A program made the position numbers and the translations under genes. From assembly GCA_037903355.1 (NCBI GenBank), contig JBAJFE010000032.1:372001-436000 (forward strand): a DNA stretch of 64,000 nucleotides, written 5' to 3'. The notes beneath the pieces were generated by a model, which saw only the letters and a program-made list of their open reading frames with translations, did not search any database and had not been told where the DNA came from. The stretch is from Trichuris trichiura. Its lineage: Eukaryota; Nematoda; Enoplea; Trichinellida; Trichuridae. This document shows positions 36,501 through 46,369 of the stretch, piece by piece. Position 1 is the stretch's first letter, and each line of letters begins with the position of its first letter.

Positions 36501-37847
36501 TAGTCATTGAGATGTGGGTTTCACTATCTGAGGGCTTAATTTCAGTATGGGAAAATGTGCGTAACGCTGCTTCCTGTCAAATTTTCAAATTTTAAAAAAT
36601 GCATTGTCTCTTTAAAGCGTAATGAAAGTTTTTACTTATTTTAATGTGGCAGGTATAAGTTAGCCGACTTAGTAGTCGCGTGCCCAGGTTTATCCTTGCG
36701 AGATTAAGCGAATCGAAAGGTGCCTTATCAACAGCGATGTGCCCATCTTCAATTGTGTCGTATACTGTTCTTGCAATTCTGCAACAGTCTATTGGTCAAT
36801 TCATTATTGCAATGGCATTACTAGCATGGGTGCGTACAGAGGTTGCTTCAGCGTAAGGCAGAAAATGGCTTTTCGCTTATTGCAGTCTCTAATCTAAGTC
36901 TTACAAAACTGGAAATCATTGGAGACGCATTGCATGGTCTCAGGAGAGCTTTTTGTATTTTAAAGATTAGATAATAAGAAGTCTTGTGGTTTCTTTATAA
37001 CTGGATGCTCTCTTCTTCCAATGATCTCACCTCTTGTGGGGACATAGGTCAGCCAAGGTCGATAAATCCTCCTTCACTGAGTTGTTTACGTTCCGCATTC
37101 CAAAAGTTTCTAGTTTATCAGTTATTCTTGTTGGTTTAGTTGCAAGATTCGACCGAACGTTTGGAGCGGGTGAATAAAGAACTGGCGCGAAAATACAAAG
37201 CGGTTCGATTGCAAGGGCGTTCTTTGGTGGAGGAGAAGACGGAATTGATTTCGCGCCTTCAGGACGCGGAGAAAGCAATTTTATCCTTGCAACTTCGCCT
37301 TGGCGAAACGGTAAAAGTCCAAAAAGATTTGGAAGAAAGCAGGGCAAGTTTGTATAGACAAAGTGTTTGTACGATTTCTGTAATTCTTTGTTTCCAGCTG
37401 CACGAACAGTCTCTCGACCCGGATCATGTGCCAAAGTTTACGTTGGCTGAGCTTCGCGAGGTGCTTCAAGAGAAGAATTCCTTAAAAGCTCGTGTTATGG
37501 AGTTGGAGGAAGAGTTGGCCCAGCTTCGTCCCTCCTACGATTCTTCAACAAGCAGAGGGTAGATAGATCTTTTTTTTGCCAAATTAGACTAAATTGCCAT
37601 TTTTTAAAATTTGCAGAGAAGAAGAAATCCTAGTCTACGGTCCCATTAATCGTGAGCCCGAAGAGAAGTTGTATCCTTGGAAGTATGCCAAAAAGAATTC
37701 AGGTATTCGTCGATTGTGAGTCTGCATTCACCTTCTGACGTAAATGTTGATGTTTGGCTTATTTTCAGTTTCCGTCTTATTACGAAGAACTCGGAAAACG
37801 CTTGCTCGTCTCCTCATCGATCAGCTTGTACCAGTCCAAGGGAGTAA
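33541..37847 (+). CDS. RILP-like (RH1/RH2) coiled-coil adaptor, 8 exons
   Basis: Exons: 33541-33699, 33750-33893, 34585-34714, 34958-35076, 37140-37343, 37398-37558, 37617-37715 and 37769-37847. These join in frame to 364 residues, near the length of vertebrate RILPL1. Exon 1 carries the RH1 signature (VVDIYDLAAVIGKDFERLIEQFG ... VPKV). The middle exons are coiled coil. Exons 5-6 include the RH2-like FTLAELREVLQEKNSLKARV helix. The C-terminus has the family YPWKY and SGIRRFF. RILP-like proteins bind GTP-loaded Rab GTPases and link membranes to motors or cilium-related traffic (family knowledge). Introns 4 and 5 use GC donors (GCAAGT); intron 4 is 2063 bp, far longer than the rest. An alternative start Met lies at residue 9. 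Confidence 0.85.
35077..37139 (+). other. Long GC-AG intron 4 of the RILP-like gene
   Basis: The 2063-bp gap between exons 4 and 5 starts with GCAAGT and ends with GGTTTAG. I see no gene within it and no intact transposon. It is about 40 times longer than the typical intron here, so it may hold unrecognised repeats or an alternative exon. Confidence 0.6.
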
Positions 37848-38775
37848 TGTTTTTCGTCAACTTAAAATTGTCTTAAAGCACCTTTGTAAAATCTACCATT
37901 CCGTCAAGTAGCGGAAACTTGATCTCCACAATTGCCATGGCAGCTTCTTATCAGTTCTCCGACAAAGTGCAATATACGCGATCCAGTGTGTCATTTCGTG
38001 CCAATTTTAAATTCAAGTCTATTTTGAGTCACGTTTCAAATTCTGCTGTAGCCAGCTCGCACGAATGAAGTTCAGCAGCCTTTAATAAGTATTCCGTGAG
38101 CGTTTTAAATTTTTTTCTGCGTTTTATTTTAAGGATACTGATTTTACGCGAATTAACATTTACCATGTATGAAAGTAAAGTACATTCATCAAAGTGTTTT
38201 CTATGTCAAAAGTTTAGCATTTTTGTACAGATCTTGCGAAAATGTGGCTCTTTTTAGCGTTTTTGGCATCTCGCAATACTCATTTATAGAAATTCATTAA
38301 TGACAGAGCTCTCAAAGAATCCTCTCCCCGTTATGACTGTCAATTCAGTAGTATAAACGCTTTAATCGTACACTCACGTTAGCAAACGTCTGTATAATAA
38401 TTAACCGCAAAAAATCCGTGTTATCCTGTCTCTTTTTGTGGTTAGCGTTGTTTATCGTTTTAAGGCAAAATTAACTGGTCATCTTCTGTTTTGAAGATCA
38501 AGTTTCTCTATTAAGGTGCATAATATTTTGACGCTATTAAAAAATCTTTTTGCGTTCAGAGTAGGCCAACTTAAGATTATGGAGTTTATATGGCCGCAGT
38601 TCTTTAGCATTGGTGCACACTTGGCAAAAAAGGAATCTCATTCCGTCTTGCGGTGTTACAATTATTCGAGTAATTGATGCTTGAAAGAAGTCGAAGGCAA
38701 CTTGGCGACCCAATCACGACTGAAGCAGGGCTTCAAGTTCGAAAGATCTTTGTGTTTAAGGAAAACAAGACTTTC
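37848..38775. other. Intergenic spacer, nothing recognised
   Basis: A/T-rich DNA after the RILP-like gene with no supported coding or RNA gene. It ends at the hairpin insertion. Confidence 0.45.
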
Positions 38776-38982
38776 TCTTCTAAATTTTCCGCGGTATTTT
38801 TAACCCGTTGTTTAATTAAAGTTTATTGCAAAAACGTTATTTACAAAGCTTTCGGGCCTCGCCGTGGCTCGTCAGCCCGAAAGCTTCGTAAGTAACGTTT
38901 TTGCAATAAACGTTAATTAAACAACGGGTTAAAAATAGCGCAAAAAACTTAGAAGAAAAAATTTAAAAACCCATTACGAAGA
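38776..38982. mobile_element. Fold-back insertion with 14-bp target duplication
   Basis: Flanked by AAAACAAGACTTTC (38762-38775) and AAAACAAGATTTTC (38983-38996). It is a long near-perfect palindrome: TTAACCCGTTGTTTAATTAA...GTTTATTGCAAAAACGTTA...CTTTCGGGC pairs with GCCCGAAAG...TAACGTTTTTGCAATAAACG...TTAATTAAACAACGGGTTAA. The loop is CTCGCCGTGGCTCGTCA. It ends CCCATTACGAAGAA, like the 8022 insertion, and shares CCCGAAAG with GTAACGTTTTTGC-type strings with the insertion at 25691-26186. It looks like two head-to-head copies of a Penelope-like terminal sequence. Confidence 0.75.
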
Positions 38983-38996
38983 AAAACAAGATTTTC

Positions 38997-39500
38997 CAGC
39001 AACGTAACCGGCGCATTAAAGCGTCTTATCTAAAACAATTTAGGTTAGACCATGGTACCTGCGTATCCGTTTTTGCATACCATGTTTCAAAATTTTAAAA
39101 AAGGTTAGTAGACAGGTGCTCCCGCTTCCAAGAATTGAATTCGCAACTGTGAGTTATTGGCAGCCGGGTAAACGGTTCTATATAAAGCCTGTTCAGCTTG
39201 CTTCCTTCAAAGATGGACTTTAAGTCCCAGGCGTCCCGCTGTCGTACTGTAAGTTTGCCGGTCATTCTGTCCTACCTTTACCAAAGCCTAAGCCTAAAAA
39301 TAAGGCTTGTGCCTTGGCTTCGATTTAGGTAAAGGCAAAAAACGGTGAGCGACATGCTCCCCCTGTAAGGGCACACTAAGTTATGGACATGTTTGCCAGA
39401 AGAGAACCTGCATATTTCAGGCAGTGGGGCGGCTAAGCGACAGTATTTCTTCAGAGTTACGCAGAGCTTGAAAAAGCGTAATTTACTTGGAATTCAAAGA
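38997..39500. repeat. Intergenic stretch with a dispersed repeat
   Basis: The segment from ACTGTAAGTTTGCCGG (about 39246) to about 39480 resembles 53088-53330 (ACTGTAAGTTTGTCGG, CTAAGCCT, GAACCTGCAT). It contains GCCTAAGCCTAA, two units of the nematode telomeric hexamer in reverse complement, near 39287. No coding. Confidence 0.45.
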
Positions 39501-39828
39501 TCGAAATGACATAAAGCTTTCGGAACAGGCTAGTTCGAGTACTAGCGAAAAAAATAAACTTTCGGCTGGAAAGTCATTTACATAGAACCACCTCCATGTG
39601 GTCATTCTGATTTCGTTTGTCTTTTGCCGTGTCCTTGTAGCTTGTTACGTCCTTGAGATGCTCTGTTACTATTTCAAGCAGCGGCTGTTCAGTTTGTCTG
39701 ATGTAGAGAGCGAACCAATCGCTTGTTAGCTTGTAGATGCAGCCCTGGGAAAGCTCATTGGGTATCACAAGCTGTTCATTGCATAGAGTCGACCTCACCT
39801 TGAGGCATGAGCTAAAATTCACTTTCAA
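39501..39828 (-). pseudogene. Penelope-like element GIY-YIG endonuclease fragment
   Basis: The minus-strand frame 39574-39828 encodes GCIYKLTSDWFALYIRQTEQPLLEIVTEHLKDV (quoted only as landmarks: IYKLTS, YIRQTEQPL, EHLKDV). It matches the Cys-rich GIY-YIG endonuclease that ends Penelope-like reverse transcriptases (family pattern: IYKL, C, YIGQT, R, EH). The catalytic Gly and Arg positions and several Cys are altered, so it is a relic. Downstream of its stop (plus 39505-39565) lie CTTTCGG repeats typical of this family's terminal sequence. The reverse transcriptase part is not present beside it. Confidence 0.65.
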
Positions 39829-40059
39829 AATTCTTTGAAGTAAGAAATACGTTTCCCTGTGAATGGGTGCAATATTTTTCGAAGAATTAAGCCAAGGACG
39901 AAATAAGGCTGTTCACCCTACACGATGGGCACCCTAAACATTAAAGCGCAGGATGAAAGACTTTCCATATTTTAAAGATATATTAACTACGAAATTGTAG
40001 ACGCAAGATCAGAATTTGAGGAACCCGAGAATCCACGTTTTTGATAGCAGTATGTGCAA

Positions 40060-40265
40060 TTTAGCGCGGTGTGACATATCTTGGAACTTCAAGCGAAACA
40101 ATACTTGACAAAGGCCTGAAGTTCGAAAAATATATTTTCTGCAGTGTCTGCATGTTCACACATTCGGTAGAAAGAAAAAAATTAATCGTGAAAGCATACA
40201 GTCCCGTACCAAAAAGCCATATTTTCGAAGACATTACTAATTTGAATAAATCGAAGCAAACATAG
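40060..40265. mobile_element. Penelope-like terminal remnant
   Basis: AGAAAGAAAAAAATTAATCGTGAAAGCATACAG followed by CCCGTACCAAAAAGCCATATTTTCGAAG (about 40167-40230; shown in parts AATCGTGAAA, CGTACC, AAAAGC, ATATTT) has the same order as in the copies ending near 31905 and 48885, and in reverse complement at 52200-52240. Position and orientation suggest one more decayed end near the endonuclease relic. Confidence 0.45.
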
Positions 40266-40451
40266 AAATAGCTGTTTAAACTTGTCGCTGCAGGCTTTAA
40301 ACTAATTAAAATTGCTCAGGTACAATGCCAGGCTGTTGTCGATTTTGATGATTATGTATCAACGTTGCGTTGAAGATATAGCACTATTGCTTTCCCCCAT
40401 TCTGCGCCTACTAGTTGTTTCCCACTTGTCGAGTCTTAGCGAAACTGAGGT

Positions 40452-40754
40452 ATGAATCGTTTACCGGATACAGAAAAATTACGCATATGTAAACTATACT
40501 TTGTATTTGGACTTTTTGGTTTACCTTCGATTTGGCTTGTCAATGGAATTTGGTTTTTTGGTCAAGCATTTTTTCGACAGCCACCCTTTCCAGAACAATG
40601 TTCCATTCGTTCTTACGTCATATTGTCACTTATTGGGGCTTCTCTGTGGATCATAGGATTTGCATTTTGGGCTAATATGTTTTTAAGCGTTCGAATCAGT
40701 TGGGGTGCTACAGGAGACGAGATGTCACTCATCATTCCGTTCGGTGAATTGTAA
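40452..40754 (+). CDS. psenen: PEN-2, presenilin enhancer / gamma-secretase subunit
   Basis: Single-exon, 100 residues, the usual size of PEN-2 (101 in human). The product is a small membrane protein that activates presenilin endoproteolysis in the gamma-secretase complex (family knowledge). Landmarks seen: EKLRICKLYFVFGLFGLPSIWLVN with the WLVN..WFF..AF block, a long hydrophobic helix around residues 55-80 (SYVILSLIGASLWII), then ISWGATGDEMSLIIPFGEL. The C-terminal DYLSF motif needed for complex stability appears as DEMSL, while the W-G-x-x-G-D lead-in and P-x-G end are kept. Start is the first ATG. It is followed by about 350 bp of spacer before the next gene on the same strand. Confidence 0.93.
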   Translation: MNRLPDTEKLRICKLYFVFGLFGLPSIWLVNGIWFFGQAFFRQPPFPEQCSIRSYVILSLIGASLWIIGFAFWANMFLSVRISWGATGDEMSLIIPFGEL

Positions 40755-41111
40755 AACAAGTAAACTTCTTAAAGAATTATCCGGCTTTCGGTTTCGCAAG
40801 TTGCATTCTAGGCTGAGTGCTTATCTACGGTTTCCATATGACAGCGTGAGATCACCTTGTCGTTATGACTAACTAAATAATGGAAAATTTTTCGTTCAAC
40901 TGTATTATTAAACAAAATTTGAAAATCAGTAGCATTACTGTAACAAAGCAGAATCAGTAGACCGGCCCACTTTATCTTAACAAACTATTCATTTCCACTC
41001 GACTATCCATATTTAACTTTTTGTACTTCTCAAAAAGTTTGAGACGAACTTTCTGGGAATTGGAATCGAATTCATTTATTTGTCATGTCTTTCCCGATTC
41101 GTCGACGTTAG

Positions 41112-42799
41112 ATGAACGTACGACTTCATTTAAATCAAATTTTGGAAATGGAAACGCAAAGCATCTATTCATATTCGTTTCTGTCCACGTACTCCCATTT
41201 GTTCAGGTTGAACCATTCCTTGTTAGAACGCCTTTGGGAAGAGCAACTAACTGTCACTCTCTTGATAGCTAAGGCGCCAAAAGACTCGTTCGAACTTTCT
41301 TCAGCGGCGTACTGTAGCCTTCAGGTAAGCATTAGGGGTTTGCCCAAATTTTGCTAAGCAGTGGCCTGCTACAAAATCCTGAGAGAAAGAATACCGAAAA
41401 ATATAAGCCTCAGAGGCCAAAAATCTAAAAGACTTGAAACTCGAGTTTTCCAGCCGTCTTTTATTCTGCTTCTGCCTAAGCCTAACGTAAACATAAGTGC
41501 TATGCACACCTAATCTTTCTCCGTTTTTGTTTAACACTTAAAATTCATGCGCTGACTGTGAGGAAGAATAGAAGGCAATTTGGTTCAGTGTTTCAGGATT
41601 TTTATCCTCCGGAATTCTAGGCCGCATCGACCCATAACAATCCGTAATGAGGAAGTAGTGCCGCTTGTGCTTGAAACCAAAACTAACACTATTCGCAATT
41701 GAACTTCGGTTTCAGCTTTCCACTACTTTGCAGTCTTACTAATTGCTTCTGCTTTTCGCATACTGAAATTTTCAAGGCTAAAATACCGCAGAACCGTTTC
41801 GGCAAATCTGCGTGGAGCTTTATTTCTCAAACACGTTTTTAAGTGTAAGTCAAGTTCAAAATAACCCGCCAAAAAATTTTACTTTACAAAAGAATCATTG
41901 TGCATTTTTGTTGGAACCTGCCAACTGCTTTGCAAGCACAGCAGCCTTTTTGAACTGTCTTTTTTTACCTTTCGAGCCATCCCGAAGCAACTTGTAAACG
42001 TCGAGAAAGCCTCGTCACGTGAAGCGCGCTCATGTTCTTCGACTTCACCTTATTTGTCAACGTGTTCTACTGGTTGCACTTTTTGACAGCGATCGAATAG
42101 TTCCATCGTCATTTATCACTGAAACCATTGCTCTTCGCATTCCCATGGTAAGCACGTTTCCCTAACAGAATTGCCATATTCATTCAATATTAAAAGAGCT
42201 TTCAATACCCTGAGTAGTTCAGCTCTTTCTCCATGCGCACCGATTTAAGCGGAGCATTCACTCAAATCTCTATTGATCAGGTTTTGGTCAATGTGCCTGT
42301 CGATCCCAACAGGTTTAAAGCACCCCCTCTGTTCTTATAAATGCTCATTCACTCAGTCGTGTATTCCATTTTTAACCCTTCACTGACCCATGGAATGTTC
42401 ATATCCTTCATCAGCTTTGCATACGGAATTCTTCTGAGCAACCGCTGACGTTTTTGTCCATATCTTCGTGCAACCGACAAGTCCTACAGCAGCTCGGGAT
42501 ATCGTAGGCTGCCATTTATTGATGACCCTTCGCTTGTTGGAATTCATGGGCAAAGCGAAAGCCATCAGCACCACGGCTTTTCATATCTTCGAACCAATTT
42601 GCCATTTTTCAACAGTTCACAATATCATAGGCTGTCCGTTATTGACGGTCGACTGACGTTGCTGCGCCGACTAGCTGCCCAACTGGACGACAGTGCAGCG
42701 GAAGTGCTTGGCAACCGCCGACTCAACTCTGCTATTGATGCCTCTGTCAAGCTGTCGGCTTTGCGTCAGAAGGAGTTGACAAGCCCCACGACAACTTGA
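41112..42799 (+). CDS. Unrecognised multi-exon gene (approximate model)
   Basis: Supported pieces: exon a 41112-41324 ending at CAG/GTAAGC (includes METQSIYSYSF, LLERLWEEQL). Exon b ends 42147 at CCCATG/GTAAGC (LRLHLICQRVLLVALFDSDRIVPSSF). Exon c is 42218-42312 (MRTDLSGAFTQISIDQVLVNVPVDPNR). The last exon ends at a stop near 42799 (LTLLRRLAAQLDDSAAEVLGN). Pieces b and c join in phase. The joins a-b and c-last could not be fixed, and 41325-42000 has stops in all frames consistent with introns. The amino-acid composition looks like real coding, but I do not recognise the family. Confidence 0.4.
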
Positions 42800-43410
42800 A
42801 GGTAAGCTGCATGCACTTTACAAATCAGATTCATATCGTCTCTAATGCAATCAGAAACTGTTACAACAACATTTTATCGTAAGAAACGGAACAAGAACGC
42901 ACAGCCGTTCAACGTCCGCATAAAAACCAACCGGAACAAGAACGAACTATTACGCAGGTACTGTTTACTGAATTTACTGTAAAGATCAGCAGGTTTTAAG
43001 ATATAACCTGAGGGCAAATATGTGACAGTAAACATATTTTGTCGACTTGCCCGAAACATCTGGCACACTTACAACAAAGCACAATTATTATAGAATTATT
43101 GCTTTGAAACGCAGTTACCAAACACTTTGTGAATATTTATTACGATAACTGCTAAATTCACTCTTTGTCGTTTGCTTAATTCGGTTGGTTAACTTAGTTA
43201 CGTTGCAATTCGGAAAACAGTTTCTAAAAAAAGAATTTGCGCTTTCTCAACAATTACGAAAGTTTCAAAAAACCTGCTTTGCAAAGCTTGTCCTTTCAAG
43301 TGCAAAGTATCTGATCTTTATTTCTTAAGTTGAACTAGTTAGCGCTCTTTCAGCGGCATGGATTTGTTGCGTTGCTGCGACTTTTATGGGGCAATACTTG
43401 GCATTTGCTG
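42800..43410. other. Spacer before MTRR
   Basis: No coding recognised. CTCTTTCAGCGGCATGG (about 43346-43362) looks like a 3' splice site placed just upstream of the MTRR start, so it could be a trans-splice acceptor or the end of a 5' UTR intron. The ATG it contains opens only a short frame. Confidence 0.35.
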
Positions 43411-43446
43411 ATGCCTGAATTTAAGCTACCACTGTACAATCCGTTT

Positions 43447-46191
43447 ATGAAGGTTGGTTCAAACATTTTGGTAGCATACGCATCTCAGACCGGTCAGGCG
43501 AAGTCCATTGCTTCTCTTTTGTACGAAAGCTTAAAAGCCAAAGGATTGACGGTGCGTTTGTCTTGCCTAAGCCAATCCGGCAAAAAAGTAAAGCTTGGAA
43601 TTTTCTTAACGGGTGTGCCGCATTGTTTACGCGTTTTCGTTCCCAGTTTCACATAGAGAAGGAATCGTGTGTTCTATTTGTTGTTTCAACCACCGGGGAT
43701 GGCGATCCCCCTGATACTGGCCATCTGTTCTTTACTCAACTTAAAAGGAAAGCGATTGCGAAGGAACGGCTCGAATTTCTGAATTACGCTTTGCTGGGTT
43801 CGTTGTCTTACTTTTCGTCGAGTGCGATGCTTCTAGTATCCAAGTTTTCCTTAAGGACTGGGCGATAGCAATTACAACACTTTTTGCGGATCTCCCAAAC
43901 GTTTGGAATCCTTGCTTTTAAAGCTTGGCGCTCGTTCCTTCTTTCCAACGGCATTCTGCGAACGGCATTCTGCGACGACGCGGTTGGGTAGCCGCACTGG
44001 GCGGCGCACTTTTAAAGTTTTCAATGTTCCTTTAATCTTCAGCACTGACACTGTCGCCGAGCCTTGGATGGCTGACATTGCTAATTGCTTGGAAAGTCAA
44101 GTAGACGCTGTTCCTTCCGTAGAAAAACGCTTTGACAATTTGACGTTGGAATCAAGCGATCCTCAGGCCAAGGGTCCACCGAATGATGAGCATTGTTCGC
44201 CAGGGTTTAGTTGCCGAATTGTACCTCCAATTTACGATGACATAGCACATATCAGCGATTCCGATTCGTCGCCGTCTGAAGCGAGAAGTTTCTATACGTT
44301 TGAAGATTGTCATTGCCGCTGGCCTTTCCCCTCTGTTGTTTATTCCGACACCCTTCGGGGAGTAGACGATTTGAAAGTGCTTTCCTTGGATCAGTTAACT
44401 CCCTGGTTGGCTTCATCTGTTACACATGAAGATTTTGTAGGTTCATTCGTTGTCTTTCGGCCTATCTAGCTAGCCTACAGACCTTTTTAGGAGGGCGACT
44501 GCGAACGAGCTATTTATCCCGGACAGGCGGGTCCACTGTTCCAAGCTACCATATTACAAAATAAGCAGATAACTTTCCCAGAAGACGAAAAAAAGAAATT
44601 TATTTTGCAACTTGATCTTCAGGCAAGTTTGCTTTATTGATCGACTTAACTAGGCGGCAAGCTTCAGGGTCTTCCATGCGCTTACCAGCCGGGCGACTCT
44701 CTTTGTTTCATTTGTCCAAATTCGACCGTCGAAGTTAACTGGCTTCTCTACAGGTAGCACATGCTAGTAAGCAGTTTTGGTTTTTTTAAAAATTATTTCA
44801 GGCTCAATTTGGGAGTTGTCGCGGATAAGGTCTGCCGGCTGTCATTGTTGCCAAACTCGGCCAGGCGAGTTTCCAAACTGCCATCCCACTTGCCGGAAAG
44901 ATCTTCGCTTCGCTACTTGTTTACCCATTGTCTAGACATTAGACAATGCCCCAGTCGGGTAGGTTTCAAGAATTTCGCCTAAAGTTATCTAAGCTGGCGT
45001 ATATTTGCAGCTCATGCTTCGGCTGTTCGCCGACCATTGCGAAAGCTATGAAGAAAAGCGACGTTTGCTCGAACTTTGCAGCAGCGAGGGACAGCAGGAA
45101 TATCAAAAGTTCATTCGACAAAGTGCTTTGTCCCTGTTGGACGTTTTGCACGCTTTTCGAACCTGTATACCGCCGATCGATCGCTTGCTTGGTAGTAGTA
45201 GGGTTGATGTTTTCATTCATCCTTGTCGTATTAATTTAGAATTGTTGGGCAGGTTAAAACCTCGACCATACAGCTTCGCTTGGTATGCGCTGCCCAGTAC
45301 GCCTTCGTTTATTTACGCCTATTTCAGCTCACCTCTGGTCAACGAGTCAGTTGGCGACTTTGTGTATACTCTGCAAGAGCTTTCCGCTTCCGAGGGTCGA
45401 TTCTTTTACAGACAAGGCGTGGCCACGGGTTACCTTTGCCAGCTGAAGCCCGGCGATCAAGTAAAATAAATTATACGTTTGTCGATCCGCCAAAGAAATT
45501 ATGATGATTTTCAGGTAACTACGTTCCTCAAGGAAGCCGGTACCTTTCGTCTACCGGGAAATCTGCACACACCGATTGTAATGATTGGACCAGGCACTGG
45601 CGTTGCTCCTTACGTTGGGTTTTTGCGACACATTCGGTGAGAAGGTGGTTACTCTGTAAAACAATTCTTTTTGACCTTTTAGTGCATTATTGAATGAATT
45701 TCCCGAGAGCGTAGAACGTTGGTTATTTTTTGGTTGCCAACGACGCTCGACGGATTTCATTTATGGGTAAGTGAGAAGCCCCGTTTTGATTATATCAATG
45801 GTCAATCGAATTCTTTCAGCGAAGAGCTAGAAGAATTCCGTCGCGATGGAATTTTAAGCCATCTCGTGGTCGCCTTTTCAAAAGAGGAGCCTCGTTGCTA
45901 TATCCAGGATAACTTGCGCGCTTACGGACCTCAGTTGGCCAGCCTATTAACGCAGAACAGCAACGCGCGTGTGTACGTATGTGGAGACGTGGAAAACATG
46001 ATGAAACAAATATTTTCTATTTTTGTTGAAATACTGGAGAAGCACGCCGGTAACAGAGCTTAGTTATTTTTCGTTAAGGTGATAAATTAATTCGACCTTT
46101 TTACCGCGCAGCCATGACCAAAATTGATGCAACACACTTCCTGGTGAAAATGCAAGCCGACAAGCGTTATATACTAGACTATTGGATATAG
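43447..46191 (+). CDS. mtrr: Methionine synthase reductase (diflavin reductase), 13 exons
   Basis: Exons: 43447-43587, 43647-43797, 43856-43987, 44043-44436, 44491-44622, 44668-44753, 44802-44958, 45011-45191, 45240-45460, 45515-45636, 45683-45766, 45820-46049 and 46112-46191. The enzyme passes electrons from NADPH via FAD and FMN to reactivate cobalamin-dependent methionine synthase (family knowledge). FMN domain: [44 protein letters not shown] domain: [50 protein letters not shown] domain: [38 protein letters not shown]. It ends KRYILDYWI, like the family terminal Trp. Intron 5 is GC-AG. Exon 3 holds a perfect 14-bp tandem duplication (43947-43974). Without it the exons total 699 codons, the human length; with it the spliced frame shifts. 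An upstream in-frame ATG at 43411 is an alternative start. Confidence 0.88.
43947..43974. repeat. 14-bp tandem duplication in MTRR exon 3
   Basis: AACGGCATTCTGCG occurs twice in immediate succession (43947-43960, 43961-43974). One copy gives the conserved FCDD...VAEPWMADI reading after splicing. Two copies shift it, but 14 plus the adjacent 55-bp intron (43988-44042) equals 69, and the intron contains no stop in that frame, so an intron-retaining transcript stays open. Confidence 0.95.
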
Positions 46192-46369
46192 TCGATATTC
46201 TTTGTTCTACCTTGAAGCTTTCTCCTTTATAGTGAAAGTAAGCGTGAGCTTGGACTGTTCCTTCATATTGTCCTTGATCTTTGAACTTCAGCGTTCGCAG
46301 GTTGCCTTTACAAGCCCATCGATTTCATAGTTTTTATTCCCTCGGCAAAATTACACAGCATATTAAAGT

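Noticed and set aside
43411..46191. Assignment of the diflavin reductase as NDOR1 rather than MTRR
   Set aside because: [16 protein letters not shown], the [14 protein letters not shown] block and the KRYILDYWI terminus match methionine synthase reductase better, as does the 698-residue length.
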